Program-made: the position numbers and the translations under genes | Notes under the pieces: generated by a model | What the model was told of the DNA's origin: nothing | What the model saw: only the letters and a program-made list of their open reading frames with translations | Databases searched by the model: none | From: Baffinella frigidus | Lineage: Eukaryota > Cryptophyceae > Cryptomonadales > Baffinellaceae | Reading direction: 5' to 3' | NCBI GenBank assembly: GCA_026770585.1 | Contig: MU646930.1 | Coordinates: 234,234 to 245,490, forward strand | DNA length: 11,257 nt | In this document: piece after piece, positions 1 to 5,268 of the stretch | Layout of the letters: each line of letters begins with the position of its first letter | Position numbering within the stretch: position 1 is the first letter of the stretch

Positions 1-189
1 CCTCACTCGCCCCGAGGGCCCGCCACGCTTGACTTGACTAGACGTCGTCTACACCACCAGACTCTGTCTATCACCACTCAAAGCGTCTAGTGGATGCTTC
101 TCTGCATTCCGCTTGTAGCTTTCCGATCACCGGCATGCTTCGGACATTCGAGAGATTCAATGACTGAAGCAAAGGGTGCACATTTTGCG

Positions 190-275
190 GGAGAGTGCCG
201 GGTATGCTCCGAGCGGTATCCTGGGAGGGTCCGACATTGTGAATGTTCATGGGACTGTTCCACATCGCTTTTTTT
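190..275 (+). pseudogene. Exon A copy 1, degraded
   Basis: Aligned with its neighbours, this copy reads V-P-G-M-L-R-A-V-S-W-E-G-P-T-L and then meets an in-frame TGA at 240-242, where other copies have TGC. The acceptor is also lost: the leader ends TTTTGCGG instead of TTTTGCAG. After the stop, MFMGLFHIAF still resembles the other copies. Two independent lesions make it a decayed duplicate. No function can be named. Confidence 0.5.
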
Positions 276-305
276 GACTGAGGCAGAGGGGTTGTGATTT
301 CACAG

Positions 306-400
306 GAGGGTACCGGACTTGCTCTGTGCGATGTCGTGGCAGGGGCCCACAATGCTCTGCATGTTCACGTGGCTGCTCCACATGCGTTTTGCACTGTCGG
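306..400 (+). CDS. Exon A copy 2, hydrophobic segment
   Basis: Begins after the acceptor TTTCACAG at 298-305. In the shared frame (GTA at 310-312) it encodes VPDLLCAMSWQGPTMLCMF followed by TWLLHMRF. The second half is hydrophobic enough for a membrane segment. Near 382 it appears to lack one base relative to copy 4 (CACATGCG against CACATCGCG), so the frame of the last residues shifts. The segment is a partial exon, not a whole gene. Family unknown; the call rests on the in-frame match to copies 3 and 4. Confidence 0.4.
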
Positions 401-502
401 ACAGCAGCGTATCATGTCAAGAGAGATATATGTTGACTCACTGATGACAATCCCTGCCACCAAAGAGATTCCATTACTGATAAAAAGGTGTTGATTTTGC
501 AG

Positions 503-590
503 GAGTGTGCCGGACATGCTCCGAGCTCTGTCATGGGAGAGGCCCACCGTGCTGTGCTTGATCATGGGCTTGTTGCACATTGCAAACCCG
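503..590 (+). CDS. Exon A copy 3, hydrophobic segment
   Basis: Preceded by the acceptor GATTTTGCAG ending at 502. The frame from GTG at 507 encodes VPDMLRALSWERPTVLCLIM and then GLLHIA before turning Pro/His-rich. Against copy 4 I count 17 base differences over the shared part, 11 at third codon positions, which indicates past selection on the protein. No stop interrupts it. The 3' boundary is uncertain because the sequence diverges after about 582. Product unknown; a membrane-spanning exon is the most that can be said. Confidence 0.45.
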
Positions 591-651
591 CCGCACCCGC
601 CGATGCATTCGAGAGATTCGATGACTGAGGCTAAGAGTGTACGTTTTGCAG

Positions 652-752
652 GAGAGTGCCGGACATGCTTCGCGCGATGTCGTGGGAGGGGCCCACGATA
701 CTGTGCATGTATATGGGGTTGTTCCACATCGCGTTCCGCACTGTCAGGCACC
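652..752 (+). CDS. Exon A copy 4, best-preserved copy
   Basis: The leader ends in TTTTGCAG (644-651). A phase-2 entry (G, then AGA GTG CCG) gives VPDMLRAMSWEGPTILCMYM and then GLFHIAFRTV. Residues from TILCM to IAF could form one short transmembrane helix. Acceptor and frame are both intact, and homology to the other copies runs to about ACTGTC (751). A few repeat-derived bases follow, so the donor is not identified. The gene and function are not recognised. The synonymous-biased divergence from copy 3 is the main evidence that this is, or was, coding. Confidence 0.5.
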
Positions 753-801
753 CGTGCCCAGGCACGCCCCTTCCCGCTACTCTTTTTGACAACTCCGAGT
801 C

Positions 802-898
802 TTTCCCGGTAAAAAGCTTGCCCGAATTACCTTGTCTGTACCAGGCCTGTCCGGGGTTGTTACGTTTCCGGTACCAAGCCTGTCCGGTGATGTTACGT
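802..898. repeat. 33-bp repeats, three copies (GGTACC-centred)
   Basis: Three diverged units at about 802-832, 833-865 and 866-898 follow the pattern TTCCGGTACCAAGCCTGTCC then GGTGATGTTACGT. Each carries the palindrome GGTACC or a derivative. They separate exon A copies 4 and 5. Confidence 0.6.
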
Positions 899-950
899 GT
901 TCGTGGGGCGTTTTCACATTGCATTCTACGCTGTCGATGCACCCGTGATC
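898..950 (+). pseudogene. Exon A copy 5, 5'-truncated
   Basis: Only the 3' half is present: FVGRFHIAFYAVDAPV aligns with MYMGLFHIAFRTVRHPV of copy 4. The 5' half and acceptor are missing, and the junction at about 898 abuts the end of a 33-bp repeat array. The frame runs on into decayed telomeric sequence. This is best explained as a copy broken when the repeat array was inserted or expanded. Confidence 0.45.
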
Positions 951-965
951 AGCCACACCCCCGCC

Positions 966-1055
966 CGCCTAACCCTTAACTCGAAACCCGAAACCCGAAA
1001 CTCGAAACCCTAAACCCGACACCAGAAACACTAAACACTAAACACTCAACCCGCT
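966..1055 (+). repeat. Decayed interstitial telomeric tract
   Basis: Runs of CCCTTAA, CCCGAAA, CTCGAAA, CCCTAAA and CACTAAA in 7-nt phase, C-strand on +. Substitution is heavy compared with the long tract at 3538-3878, so this insertion looks older. Nothing else is seen between 950 and 1087. Confidence 0.7.
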
Positions 1056-1086
1056 ACCCCCACCCACCCGTCAGAAATCATAGGGT

Positions 1087-1150
1087 TTCCCGGTACCAAC
1101 CCTGCCCGGTGGTGTTACCTTCCCGGTACCCAGCTTGCTCAGTTCGTTTC
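1087..1150. repeat. 33-bp repeats, two further copies
   Basis: Units at 1087-1119 and 1120-1150 (TTTCCCGGTACCAACCCTGC and TTCCCGGTACCCAGCTTGCT) match the family at 802-898, on the far side of the telomere-like tract. The two blocks were probably one array before telomeric DNA came to lie between them, or both were seeded by the same dispersed repeat. Confidence 0.55.
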
Positions 1151-1218
1151 AGGTCCGTGTGTTTCAACAACTGATTTACGTGCAAGTTTTTGTGCGCGCC
1201 CTTCTTTATTGCTGTGTG

Positions 1219-1238
1219 TCAGACTCCGTGGAGTCTGA
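1219..1238. repeat. Perfect 9-bp-arm palindrome
   Basis: TCAGACTCC and GGAGTCTGA flank a 2-nt centre (GT). It lies in intron-like DNA upstream of exon B copy 1. No poly-T follows, so it is not a bacterial-type terminator. Confidence 0.6.
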
Positions 1239-1283
1239 TCAAGAGTAATCATAAAGTACACGCCCACGCGTAAAGTCGTAAAG

Positions 1284-1327
1284 TTAACTGACTGGTGAGG
1301 TGCTTGACCACCTCACCATTCAGTTAA
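1284..1327. repeat. Strong hairpin 9 nt upstream of exon B copy 1
   Basis: Arms 1284-1302 and 1309-1327 pair at 18 of 19 positions (TTAACTGA.TGGTGAGGTG) with a 6-nt loop. The right arm ends 9 nt before the AG that I propose as the acceptor of the next exon (AAAAAAAGCAG, AG at 1335-1336). Such a stem in the pre-mRNA would cover the branchpoint/pyrimidine region and could influence acceptor choice. That role is inference. Confidence 0.65.
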
Positions 1328-1336
1328 AAAAAGCAG

Positions 1337-1425
1337 GCTACCAAATACGTGGGATCTTGTTCGGCGCCGTGTCAACTTTCTTGCTGGTCATCTTGCTGTG
1401 GGGCCTGAAAATTATTCATCCAAAG
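1337..1425 (+). CDS. Exon B copy 1, transmembrane segment
   Basis: After AGCAG ending at 1336, a phase-1 entry (GC, then TAC CAA ATA) gives YQIRGILFGAVSTFLLVILL and then WGLKIIHPK. This is a typical single transmembrane helix with a basic end. A donor-like AAAG|GTGCAC lies at 1422-1431. Without splicing the frame stops at TAA 1441-1443. It shares its first 12 residues almost exactly with copy 2 (YQI.GILFGAV), while its last third differs, so the two could be functionally distinct alternatives. Product unknown. Confidence 0.45.
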
Positions 1426-1435
1426 GTGCACACCA

Positions 1436-1500
1436 ACGCGTAATGTCATCTAGATCAACGCGTAAAGTCATCTAAATCACACAAACGCGTCAAGTCAACA
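1436..1500. repeat. ACGCGTAAAGTCATCTAAATCA short tandem repeats
   Basis: Three units begin at 1436, 1458 and 1485, each starting ACGCGT and continuing (A/C)A(A/T)GTCA. A further unit lies at 1266-1280. They fill the presumed intron between exon B copies 1 and 2. Confidence 0.55.
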
Positions 1501-1520
1501 GACCGTCACCCCCTTTGCAG

Positions 1521-1614
1521 GCTACCAAATACTCGGGATCCTGTTCGGCGCGGTGTTCCCGTTCTTTCTGGTGATCTACGCTGCCTACAAAGTCAGACAT
1601 CATCACGGCATGCG
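1521..1614 (+). CDS. Exon B copy 2, transmembrane segment, most intact
   Basis: The acceptor is textbook: CCCCCTTTGCAG ending at 1520. A phase-1 entry gives YQILGILFGAVFPFFLVIYA and then AYKVRHHHGM. This is one hydrophobic helix followed by a His/Arg-rich polar end. The donor by homology is ATGCG|GTACTC (gt at 1615), leaving phase 2; copy 5 has the better GTAAGC at the same place. If unspliced, the frame ends at TAA 1625-1627. Against copy 3 I count 13 differences in the shared part, 9 at third positions. A membrane-protein exon of unknown family. Confidence 0.55.
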
Positions 1615-1656
1615 GTACTCGCCCTAAGCAAACAATAATGCATTATGATTTTAGTA

Positions 1657-1709
1657 GATACAGCCCTATGTCTCTACGGATAGCGTAACATAGAGTCTTA
1701 GGGTGTATC
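1657..1709. repeat. Small hairpin element inside an exon B copy
   Basis: The ends are inverted: GATACAGCCCTA at 1657-1668 matches the complement of TAGGGTGTATC at 1699-1709. Inside them CTATGT (1666-1671) pairs with ACATAG (1688-1693). The centre CCTATGTCTCTACGG belongs to a motif seen again at 1994, 2868 and 7517. It sits where the 5' half of exon B copy 3 should be. Confidence 0.5.
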
Positions 1710-1722
1710 CGATTGGGAGTTA

Positions 1723-1773
1723 TTCCTCATCATTTACGCGGCCTACAAACTCCGGCAACACCGCGGCATGCGA
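1723..1773 (+). pseudogene. Exon B copy 3, 5'-truncated
   Basis: Retains FLIIYAAYKLRQHRGMR, aligned with FLVIYAAYKVRHHHGMR of copy 2, with most changes synonymous. The first half of the exon (YQI.GILFGAV) and its acceptor are replaced by the hairpin element. The donor GT has become AT (ATGCGATAC), so the frame would run on to a stop near 1817. A decayed copy that once evolved as coding. Confidence 0.5.
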
Positions 1774-1821
1774 TACACTTCCCTCAACTCTACCATAGCG
1801 GACTGGGGTTTGAAGTGATGA

Positions 1822-1845
1822 CCGAGTGTGTTTGTGTGTGAGGCA
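1822..1845 (+). repeat. 24-bp exact repeat shared with 4091-4114
   Basis: CCGAGTGTGTTTGTGTGTGA plus GGCA occurs identically at both positions. Here it follows exon B copy 3; there it lies between the two D segments. Intron-like, function unknown. Confidence 0.6.
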
Positions 1846-1895
1846 CCTTGCGGGGGCGCAAATGACCCACAAGTGAATAGCCCAGAGGACCATTG

Positions 1896-1942
1896 TTCCT
1901 GGTCAATTACGCATCCTACGGTCCGACATCATAACGGCATGC
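1896..1942 (+). pseudogene. Exon B copy 4, frameshifted
   Basis: FLVNYASY is followed, after a frame change at about 1920, by VRHHNGMR in another frame. Two bases are missing relative to copy 2 (TACAAAGTC against TACGGTC). The 5' half is absent. The site equivalent to the donor reads CGGAAGG, so splicing is lost too. Confidence 0.45.
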
Positions 1943-1990
1943 GGAAGGCTCTCTGAGCACACACAAAAATGTCAGGATTCTACTAGAAAC

Positions 1991-2017
1991 CGCCCTATGT
2001 CCCTACGGATAGCGTAA
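1991..2017. repeat. Second copy of the CCTATGTCCCTACGG motif
   Basis: CGCCCTATGTCCCTACGGAT then AGCGTAA matches 1662-1688 almost base for base and again lies just upstream of a 5'-truncated exon B copy. The outer inverted arms seen at 1657-1709 are not recognisable here. Confidence 0.5.
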
Positions 2018-2022
2018 CGTAA

Positions 2023-2072
2023 TTCCTTGTCATCTGCGCATTCTACAAAGTCCGGCATCATCACGACATGCG
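2023..2072 (+). CDS. Exon B copy 5, 5'-truncated but with a good donor
   Basis: Encodes FLVICAFYKVRHHHDMR in the shared frame and ends ATGCG|GTAAGC (gt at 2073), the best donor in the window, leaving phase 2. The 5' half is replaced by the hairpin motif, and an in-frame TAA lies immediately before it (2020-2022), so a new acceptor would be needed. Its donor phase matches the acceptor phase of segment C copy 2 at 2375, so B and C may be consecutive exons. Probably a pseudo-exon today. Confidence 0.35.
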
Positions 2073-2137
2073 GTAAGCTTTCCTGTCGGGTGGTTTTGCC
2101 TGCATCCGATAGCGGCAAACTGTCCACACATGCAAAT

Positions 2138-2226
2138 ACCCCCCCCTTCCCTCCTCCCGCTCTCTCTCTCTCGCTCGTTCTCTCTCTCTCGCTCGCTCGC
2201 TCGCTCACTCGCTCGCTCGCTCCCGC
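2138..2226. repeat. C-rich tract and CT/CTCG microsatellite
   Basis: A run of C at 2138-2146 is followed by (CT)n and (CTCG)n tracts at 2159-2223. It is a pure polypyrimidine strand with a CAG triplet run (2231-2240) just after it. Open frames across it are compositional artefacts. Confidence 0.8.
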
Positions 2227-2271
2227 CTTAGCAGCAGCAGCAACGACATAAGCGCAAACAACAACCACTCT

Positions 2272-2319
2272 TCGGAAGTGAACACTCTCTCCGACTTCTA
2301 CGAGCTGTTTGCGCAAAGC
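2272..2319 (+). pseudogene. Segment C copy 1 (EVNTL..FYEL motif)
   Basis: Encodes SEVNTLSDFYELFAQS, matching REVNTLANFYELAEEA of copy 2, which begins 113 bp downstream. In the shared core several differences are silent (ACT/ACC, CTC/CTG, GAG/GAA, CTG/TTG). Similarity ends at about 2310, and the frame continues through what serves as the intron of copy 2. A partial duplicate; no clear acceptor can be assigned because CAG is repeated upstream. Confidence 0.4.
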
Positions 2320-2374
2320 ACACATAGGCTTTTCTCTCTGGCTGACTTCTCTGATTCTGCTCTCGGTCGGGCAG

Positions 2375-2525
2375 GTTTCTGCTCCGGGAAGTGAACACCC
2401 TGGCAAACTTCTACGAATTGGCGGAGGAGGCAGCCACTCAGCAGGAGCTTCGCGACGCGATCCACGAAACGGGCGATGTACCAGTCCCGTTACCTTACGA
2501 AAATGCTACGTCAAATATTTGTTAA
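2375..2525 (+). CDS. Segment C copy 2, soluble helical segment
   Basis: Starts after a pyrimidine-rich acceptor (CTCGGTCGGGCAG ending at 2374) in phase 2. It reads FLLREVNTLANFYELAEEAA, TQQELRDAIHETGDVPVPLP and YENATSNIC to a TAA at 2523-2525. The first 35 residues are charged and heptad-like, so an amphipathic helix is likely; the end is Pro-rich. It could be a terminal exon, or it could be left at GAT|GTACCA (2478) in phase 0. Its phase-2 start matches the B donor. No family recognised. Confidence 0.5.
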
Positions 2526-2739
2526 GAGCTGTTGACCAACATGGATATGTCAACAGTTGCCACAAGGGAACCATCAACCGCTGGCGTAATGAGTAACTTG
2601 ACAAAACAGCAGTAGCCCAGCTGTGGTTGGATGTGCGTATCGGGTTAGCGTAGGTAGCAGGAAGACGAGCGGCGTAGATCTCTCTGAAGAGGTTGCCCCG
2701 CCCCGCATCGCACAAAGAAAAACGAGATACCTAGCGCGG

Positions 2740-2776
2740 CTAGCGCGGCATACAAGCGGAACGGATGCCGCGCTAG
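2740..2776. repeat. Perfect 12-bp inverted repeat
   Basis: CTAGCGCGGCAT (2740-2751) and ATGCCGCGCTAG (2765-2776) flank a 13-nt loop. CTAGCGCGGC is also repeated directly at 2731. No target duplication or gene next to it can be identified. Confidence 0.65.
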
Positions 2777-2867
2777 TCCGAACAGTCTTATGCCTCCCGC
2801 TGTCGAGGGAGTTTGGCACGAAATCAAACGCCAGGGTCGAAAATTGACCTTGGCTTTTCCGTAGGAA

Positions 2868-2905
2868 CCCCTGATGTCTCTACAGTTTTGATCTGTAGGG
2901 CCTAT
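2868..2905. repeat. Hairpin of the CCTATGTCCCTACGG family
   Basis: CCTGATGTCTCTACAG, a loop TTTTGAT, then CTGTAGGG. It has the same layout as 7517-7548: a stem of CTAC(A/G)G with CTGTAG or CCGTAG around a T-rich loop. Compensating changes keep the stem paired (ACAG/CTGT here, ACGG/CCGT there). Confidence 0.5.
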
Positions 2906-3108
2906 GGATTACGTCTAGATGCACTGTTTCCTTCTTGCTCGGCAGCGGATGGTGCTGCACTGCTAACACCGAAACTCAGACGCCGGAAACTGGAAACCGA
3001 AAACCGGAAACCGGAGGCCTCTCCGGGAGAGGTATGCCTGGTTGCCATTTTGGTTGCGAACGCCATAAATGTGAGTTCCCCCGAACTTTTTTTGTGGGTC
3101 AAGCGCAG

Positions 3109-3150
3109 GCGAAACAGGGGATGAGGGAAACCCTAAACCCTAAAACTTAA
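3109..3150 (+). pseudogene. Segment M copy 1, truncated by telomeric DNA
   Basis: After AAGCGCAG (ending 3108) it reads AKQGMRE and then runs into telomeric CCCTAAA repeats, ending at TAA 3148-3150. The opening AKQG(M/L/I) is shared with three further copies. The rest of the exon seen in copy 4 is missing, so this is a fragment. Confidence 0.4.
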
Positions 3151-3177
3151 ACCCTAAACCTTGAACCCTAAACCTCA
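3127..3177 (+). repeat. Short interstitial telomeric tract
   Basis: About six CCCTAAA-type units with variants (CCTTGAA, CTTAAA), C-strand on +, joined directly to segment M copy 1. Confidence 0.75.
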
Positions 3178-3290
3178 TACAGGTGAGCCTTGGAATTCAA
3201 CCCCGTGTAGGATGACCAGAGTGAATTCACACACGGGGATGTATCCCCAGAGTGACTTTCCCTTTACTTTTCCGTGTGGGGCGAGAGCAG

Positions 3291-3374
3291 GCGAAACAGG
3301 GGATGCAGGCAAGACTACACGGTGGAGTACGAACCTTTCATCAAAACTCAACTTGCCTGATGCAATTAACTTGA
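3291..3374 (+). pseudogene. Segment M copy 2
   Basis: Preceded by GCGAGAGCAG ending at 3290. The frame reads AKQGMQARLHGGVRTF and continues to TGA at 3372-3374. The upstream context (GTGTGGGGCGAGAGCAG) matches copies 1 and 3. After the first six residues it shares little with copy 4, so it is either a diverged alternative or a fragment joined to other DNA. Confidence 0.35.
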
Positions 3375-3490
3375 GGGATTTGCTGGTGCAATTTGGTCAC
3401 GTACCCCCCTAGAATCCAGGCCCAACGAAACTCTTGAAGCCCACCGTGTGGAAACGCGCGTTTTCTCTGACTGTTTCGTGTGGGACGAGC

Positions 3491-3556
3491 GTTGACCCCT
3501 AAACCCTAAAAGAGGCGAAGCAGGGGTTGCGGACCGCTCTAAACTCCAAACTCTAA
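3491..3556 (+). pseudogene. Segment M copy 3, telomeric repeats inserted before it
   Basis: The upstream context GTGTGGGACGAGC stops at about 3491 and resumes as GAG|GCGAAGCAGGGG at 3512. Two CCCTAAA units sit between, where copies 1 and 2 have only a few bases. The frame from 3515 reads AKQGLRTAL and then enters telomeric sequence, ending at TAA 3554-3556. The silent changes AAA to AAG and ATG to TTG keep the AKQG start. Confidence 0.4.
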
Positions 3557-3878
3557 ACCCTAAATTCAGAACCCTAATCCTCAAACCCTAAACCCCAAAC
3601 CCTAAACCCTGAACCCTAAACCCTCAACCCTAAACCCTAAACCCCAAACCCTGAACCCTAAACCCTGAACCCTGAACCCTAAACCCTAAACCCTAAACCC
3701 CAAACCCTGAACCCTAAACCCCAAACCCCAAACCCCAAACCCTGAACCCCAAACCCTAAACCCTAAACCCTAAACCCTAAACCCTAAACCCTAAACTTTA
3801 AACCCTAAACCCTAAACCCTAAACCCTAAACCTCAAACCCAAACCCTAAACCTCAAACCCAAACCCTTCTACCCCAAA
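3538..3878 (+). repeat. Long interstitial telomeric repeat tract
   Basis: About 48 seven-nt units, mainly CCCTAAA with CCCCAAA, CCCTGAA and CCTCAAA, C-strand on +. Variants cluster in the left half. The right half contains a run of near-perfect units (about 3736-3828). Unique sequence resumes on both sides, so it is internal rather than a chromosome end in this assembly. Its right end forms the bases before the acceptor of segment M copy 4. Confidence 0.9.
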
Positions 3879-3882
3879 CCAG

Positions 3883-4110
3883 GCGAAACAAGGGATCAAG
3901 TCCGCGGAGCACAGACACCACATGTTGCAGCAAGAGCAGGAGCACGCTCAGGAGCACGCTCACGACTCAAGAGTCGTGTCGGATGAGAACGGCGTCTTTC
4001 ACGAGATCCAGCCGCATCACCACAAGCATGTCCAACGCACACACAGCCAGCTTGCGGTACTTACTCCGGCCCTGCAAATTAACCGTGCATCCGAGTGTGT
4101 TTGTGTGTGA
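3883..4110 (+). CDS. Segment M copy 4 with D copy 1, longest M exon
   Basis: Starts after CCCAAACCAG (ending 3882) in phase 0. It reads AKQGIKSAEHRHHMLQQEQE, HAQEHAHDSRVVSDENGVFH, EIQPHHHKH and onward to TGA 4108-4110. The composition is hydrophilic, Gln/Glu/His-rich, with an imperfect QEHAQEHAH repeat. The exon may end at CAT|GTCCAA (about 4030) or continue to the acceptor-like GCCAG before D copy 1 (QLAVLTPALQI). An ATG at 3922 could also start it. Its acceptor is built from the edge of the telomeric tract, which is odd. No family recognised. Confidence 0.45.
   Translation, partial: AKQGIKSAEHRHHMLQQEQEHAQEHAHDSRVVSDENGVFHEIQPHHHKHVQRTHSQLAVLTPALQINRASECVCV
3961..3978. repeat. Perfect 8-bp-arm palindrome within segment M
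   Basis: CACGACTC-AA-GAGTCGTG lies within the coding frame and encodes H-D-S-R-V-V. Probably incidental to a His/Asp/Ser stretch, but it could fold in RNA. Confidence 0.55.
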
Positions 4111-4114
4111 GGCA
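4091..4114 (+). repeat. 24-bp exact repeat shared with 1822-1845
   Basis: Identical to the block after exon B copy 3. It lies between D copies 1 and 2 and is GT-rich, as the start of an intron might be. Confidence 0.6.
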
Positions 4115-4151
4115 TCACCACAACACACATCTCAACCGGGCGCAAAGCCAG

Positions 4152-4200
4152 CTTACGGTAATTGCTCCAGCTCTGCGACTCTTACTGTTGATTGTTTGGG
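4152..4200 (+). CDS. Segment D copy 2, transmembrane segment
   Basis: After AAAGCCAG (ending 4151) it reads LTVIAPALRLLLLIVW in phase 0, a clear hydrophobic helix, with a donor-like TGGG|GTTTGTGTGAG at 4201 (phase 1). D copy 1 at 4051-4080 (LAVLTPALQI) is homologous over ten residues but lacks the Leu-rich end. The two are 101 bp apart. The frame stays open to 4421 through Glu/Gly/Arg-rich sequence, so the exon could be longer. Product unknown. Confidence 0.4.
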
Positions 4201-4408
4201 GTTTGTGTGAGTTGAGCCATGTGTGTGAGAGAGGTTGCTGTGAGGGAGGCGGCAACGCGATGGGCTTGCTCGCCGAAGAGGGGGGCTTCAGCAGCGGCGA
4301 GCGCAGAGCAAGACCAAGGCACGACTATGAAACCACTGAAACCCGCGCACCGCTTCAGCAGTGGTGCGCGTGTCCTCTTGATTTGGGAAGGTCGCTGGTC
4401 CTAGTCGT

Positions 4409-4500
4409 GTGCGTGTCTTAGCCGTGCCCGTGCTTTCATTAGCTCTTGATTTCCTCAGTCTTGCTGTGCTGGCTTTCCTTAGCCTTGCTATGCGCGAGAA
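4409..4500 (+). CDS. Possible hydrophobic exon with LSLA repeats
   Basis: One frame reads VRVLAVPVLSLALDFLSLAV and then LAFLSLAMREKV, a long hydrophobic stretch with LSLA repeated three times and a basic end, which suits a membrane helix. No second copy exists to test coding by substitution pattern, and no strong acceptor precedes it. The frame continues into the tandem repeat at 4531. It could equally be a chance frame through a CTT/GCT-rich repeat. Confidence 0.22.
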
Positions 4501-4530
4501 AGTCTCGCCGCGCGCCCCTGGGGGAGGCTT

Positions 4531-4618
4531 CCACTCGCGGTCATCAATCCCTAATTCCCCCACCCGCGGTCATCAATGCTCCCGAATCCCAAATCCCCCC
4601 ACTCGCGGTCATCAATCC
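4531..4618. repeat. CACTCGCGGTCATCAATC tandem repeat, three copies
   Basis: Copies of CCCAC(T/C)CGCGGTCATCAAT start at 4531, about 4559 and 4597, separated by CCC(T/A)AAT-like spacers of differing length. Confidence 0.7.
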
Positions 4619-4682
4619 CAAACATGCCATCAAATCCAAATATCGCTGATAGATGCAAGTTTGCTTTGAGTTCGAACCCTGC

Positions 4683-4950
4683 CATGGCCTTTGGGGGGTC
4701 GTCAATTCACCACGCACCCCCATCCAGAAGGAACAGGCCAACAAAACAAAAGCGGCCCTGCAACGTTGAAGAGACGAACCTGAAAAGTCGATAACAGGGT
4801 TCGCACTTAGTGCAACCCCCCGCAGAAGGAAGTGGCGAACAAAGCGTCGAGACCATGCGGTAGCTTTCGGTTTGCACTTTCGGGGGAGTCCACTGACCGC
4901 ACACCCCCATCCAGGAGGGAGCGGCGAACGGAACAAACGCGGCGGCCTAC
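4683..4950. repeat. Diverged repeats around ACCCCCATCCAGAAGGA
   Basis: Three related blocks at 4711-4757, 4812-4847 and 4899-4945 share CCCCC.(T/G)CCAG.AGGAAG.GGC.AAC. The first and third extend leftwards into a shared CTTT(G/C)GGGGG(G/A)GTC context about 187 bp apart. No coding frame is conserved between them. Nothing gene-like is seen between 4500 and 4984. Confidence 0.55.
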
Positions 4951-4984
4951 CCTGACACCCCGCATCCACCACCCCCGCCAATCT

Positions 4985-5199
4985 TGTCGCCGGGCGGGAC
5001 ATCAAACGGGCCCCAGACTCCCAGGGATCAGGTAGCGCCTCATGACCTTGTGTTTAGTATTATGTCTCGTGTGCGTGTGTATTATGATCGTCTCAGGGAT
5101 TTGCGCGTAGAGGTGGTCAGGGCGATCTTGGTTCGCAAGGAGTGGTTGATGCCCTGCGTTGATGATGGTTTTGTTTCACCCGCGCGTTGTTGTGCGCAC
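4985..5199. repeat. Duplicated unit E, copy 1
   Basis: About 215 bp from TGTCGCCGGGCGGGACATCA to TGTTGTGCGC, repeated at 5436-5643. In this copy one + frame is open for 95 codons (4984-5271, with FSIMSRVRVYYDRLRDLRVE inside), but copy 2 has several stops in that frame and the differences show no third-position bias. I therefore treat it as non-coding repeat. Earlier sequence (about 4936-4984) is also echoed at 5219-5265. Confidence 0.65.
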
Positions 5200-5268
5200 C
5201 AATTATCAACGAAGTACACGCGGCGTCCTACCCTGAAACTCAACATCCGCCGCCGCTACCAATCTTCA

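Larger units (their letters stand above)
150..950 (+). repeat. Tandem array of exon-A units (5 copies)
   Basis: Five diverged copies of one unit. Each full unit has an intron-like leader (TGACTGAGGC then a purine stretch and TTTTGCAG) followed by about 90 nt of exon-like sequence. Leaders at 160-188 and 621-650 are clearly homologous, and the 3' flank of the first copy (274-305) doubles as the leader of the second. Spacing between copies is about 115, 197 and 149 bp. The fifth copy keeps only its 3' half. The array is seen directly; its origin by unequal exchange is inference. Confidence 0.75.
2526..3100. other. No convincing gene; hairpins and low-complexity DNA
   Basis: Several frames of 60-100 codons are open here on both strands, but none has a duplicated partner, a hydrophobic segment with clean splice sites, or any recognisable motif. 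The stretch holds the inverted repeat at 2740-2776, the hairpin at 2868-2905, GGAAACC-type low complexity at about 2983-3017, and the presumed 5' flank of the first M segment. Confidence 0.5.

Noticed and set aside
71-942. Minus-strand frames of 93-128 codons across the A array
   Set aside because: They are antisense to exon A copies, whose third-position changes and TTTTGCAG acceptors support the + strand; the shared residues between these frames follow from the repeat itself.
1972-2406. 144-codon minus-strand frame with RASERERTSERERA-type repeats
   Set aside because: The repeat is the CT/CTCG microsatellite read backwards, and the frame is antisense to B copy 5 and segment C.
4660-4690. 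Possible tRNA T-arm (GAGTTCGAACCC)
   Set aside because: The bases around TTCGAAC do not form a 5-bp T stem on either strand, and no acceptor or anticodon stem can be built upstream. GGTTCGAGTC at 6498 fails in the same way.
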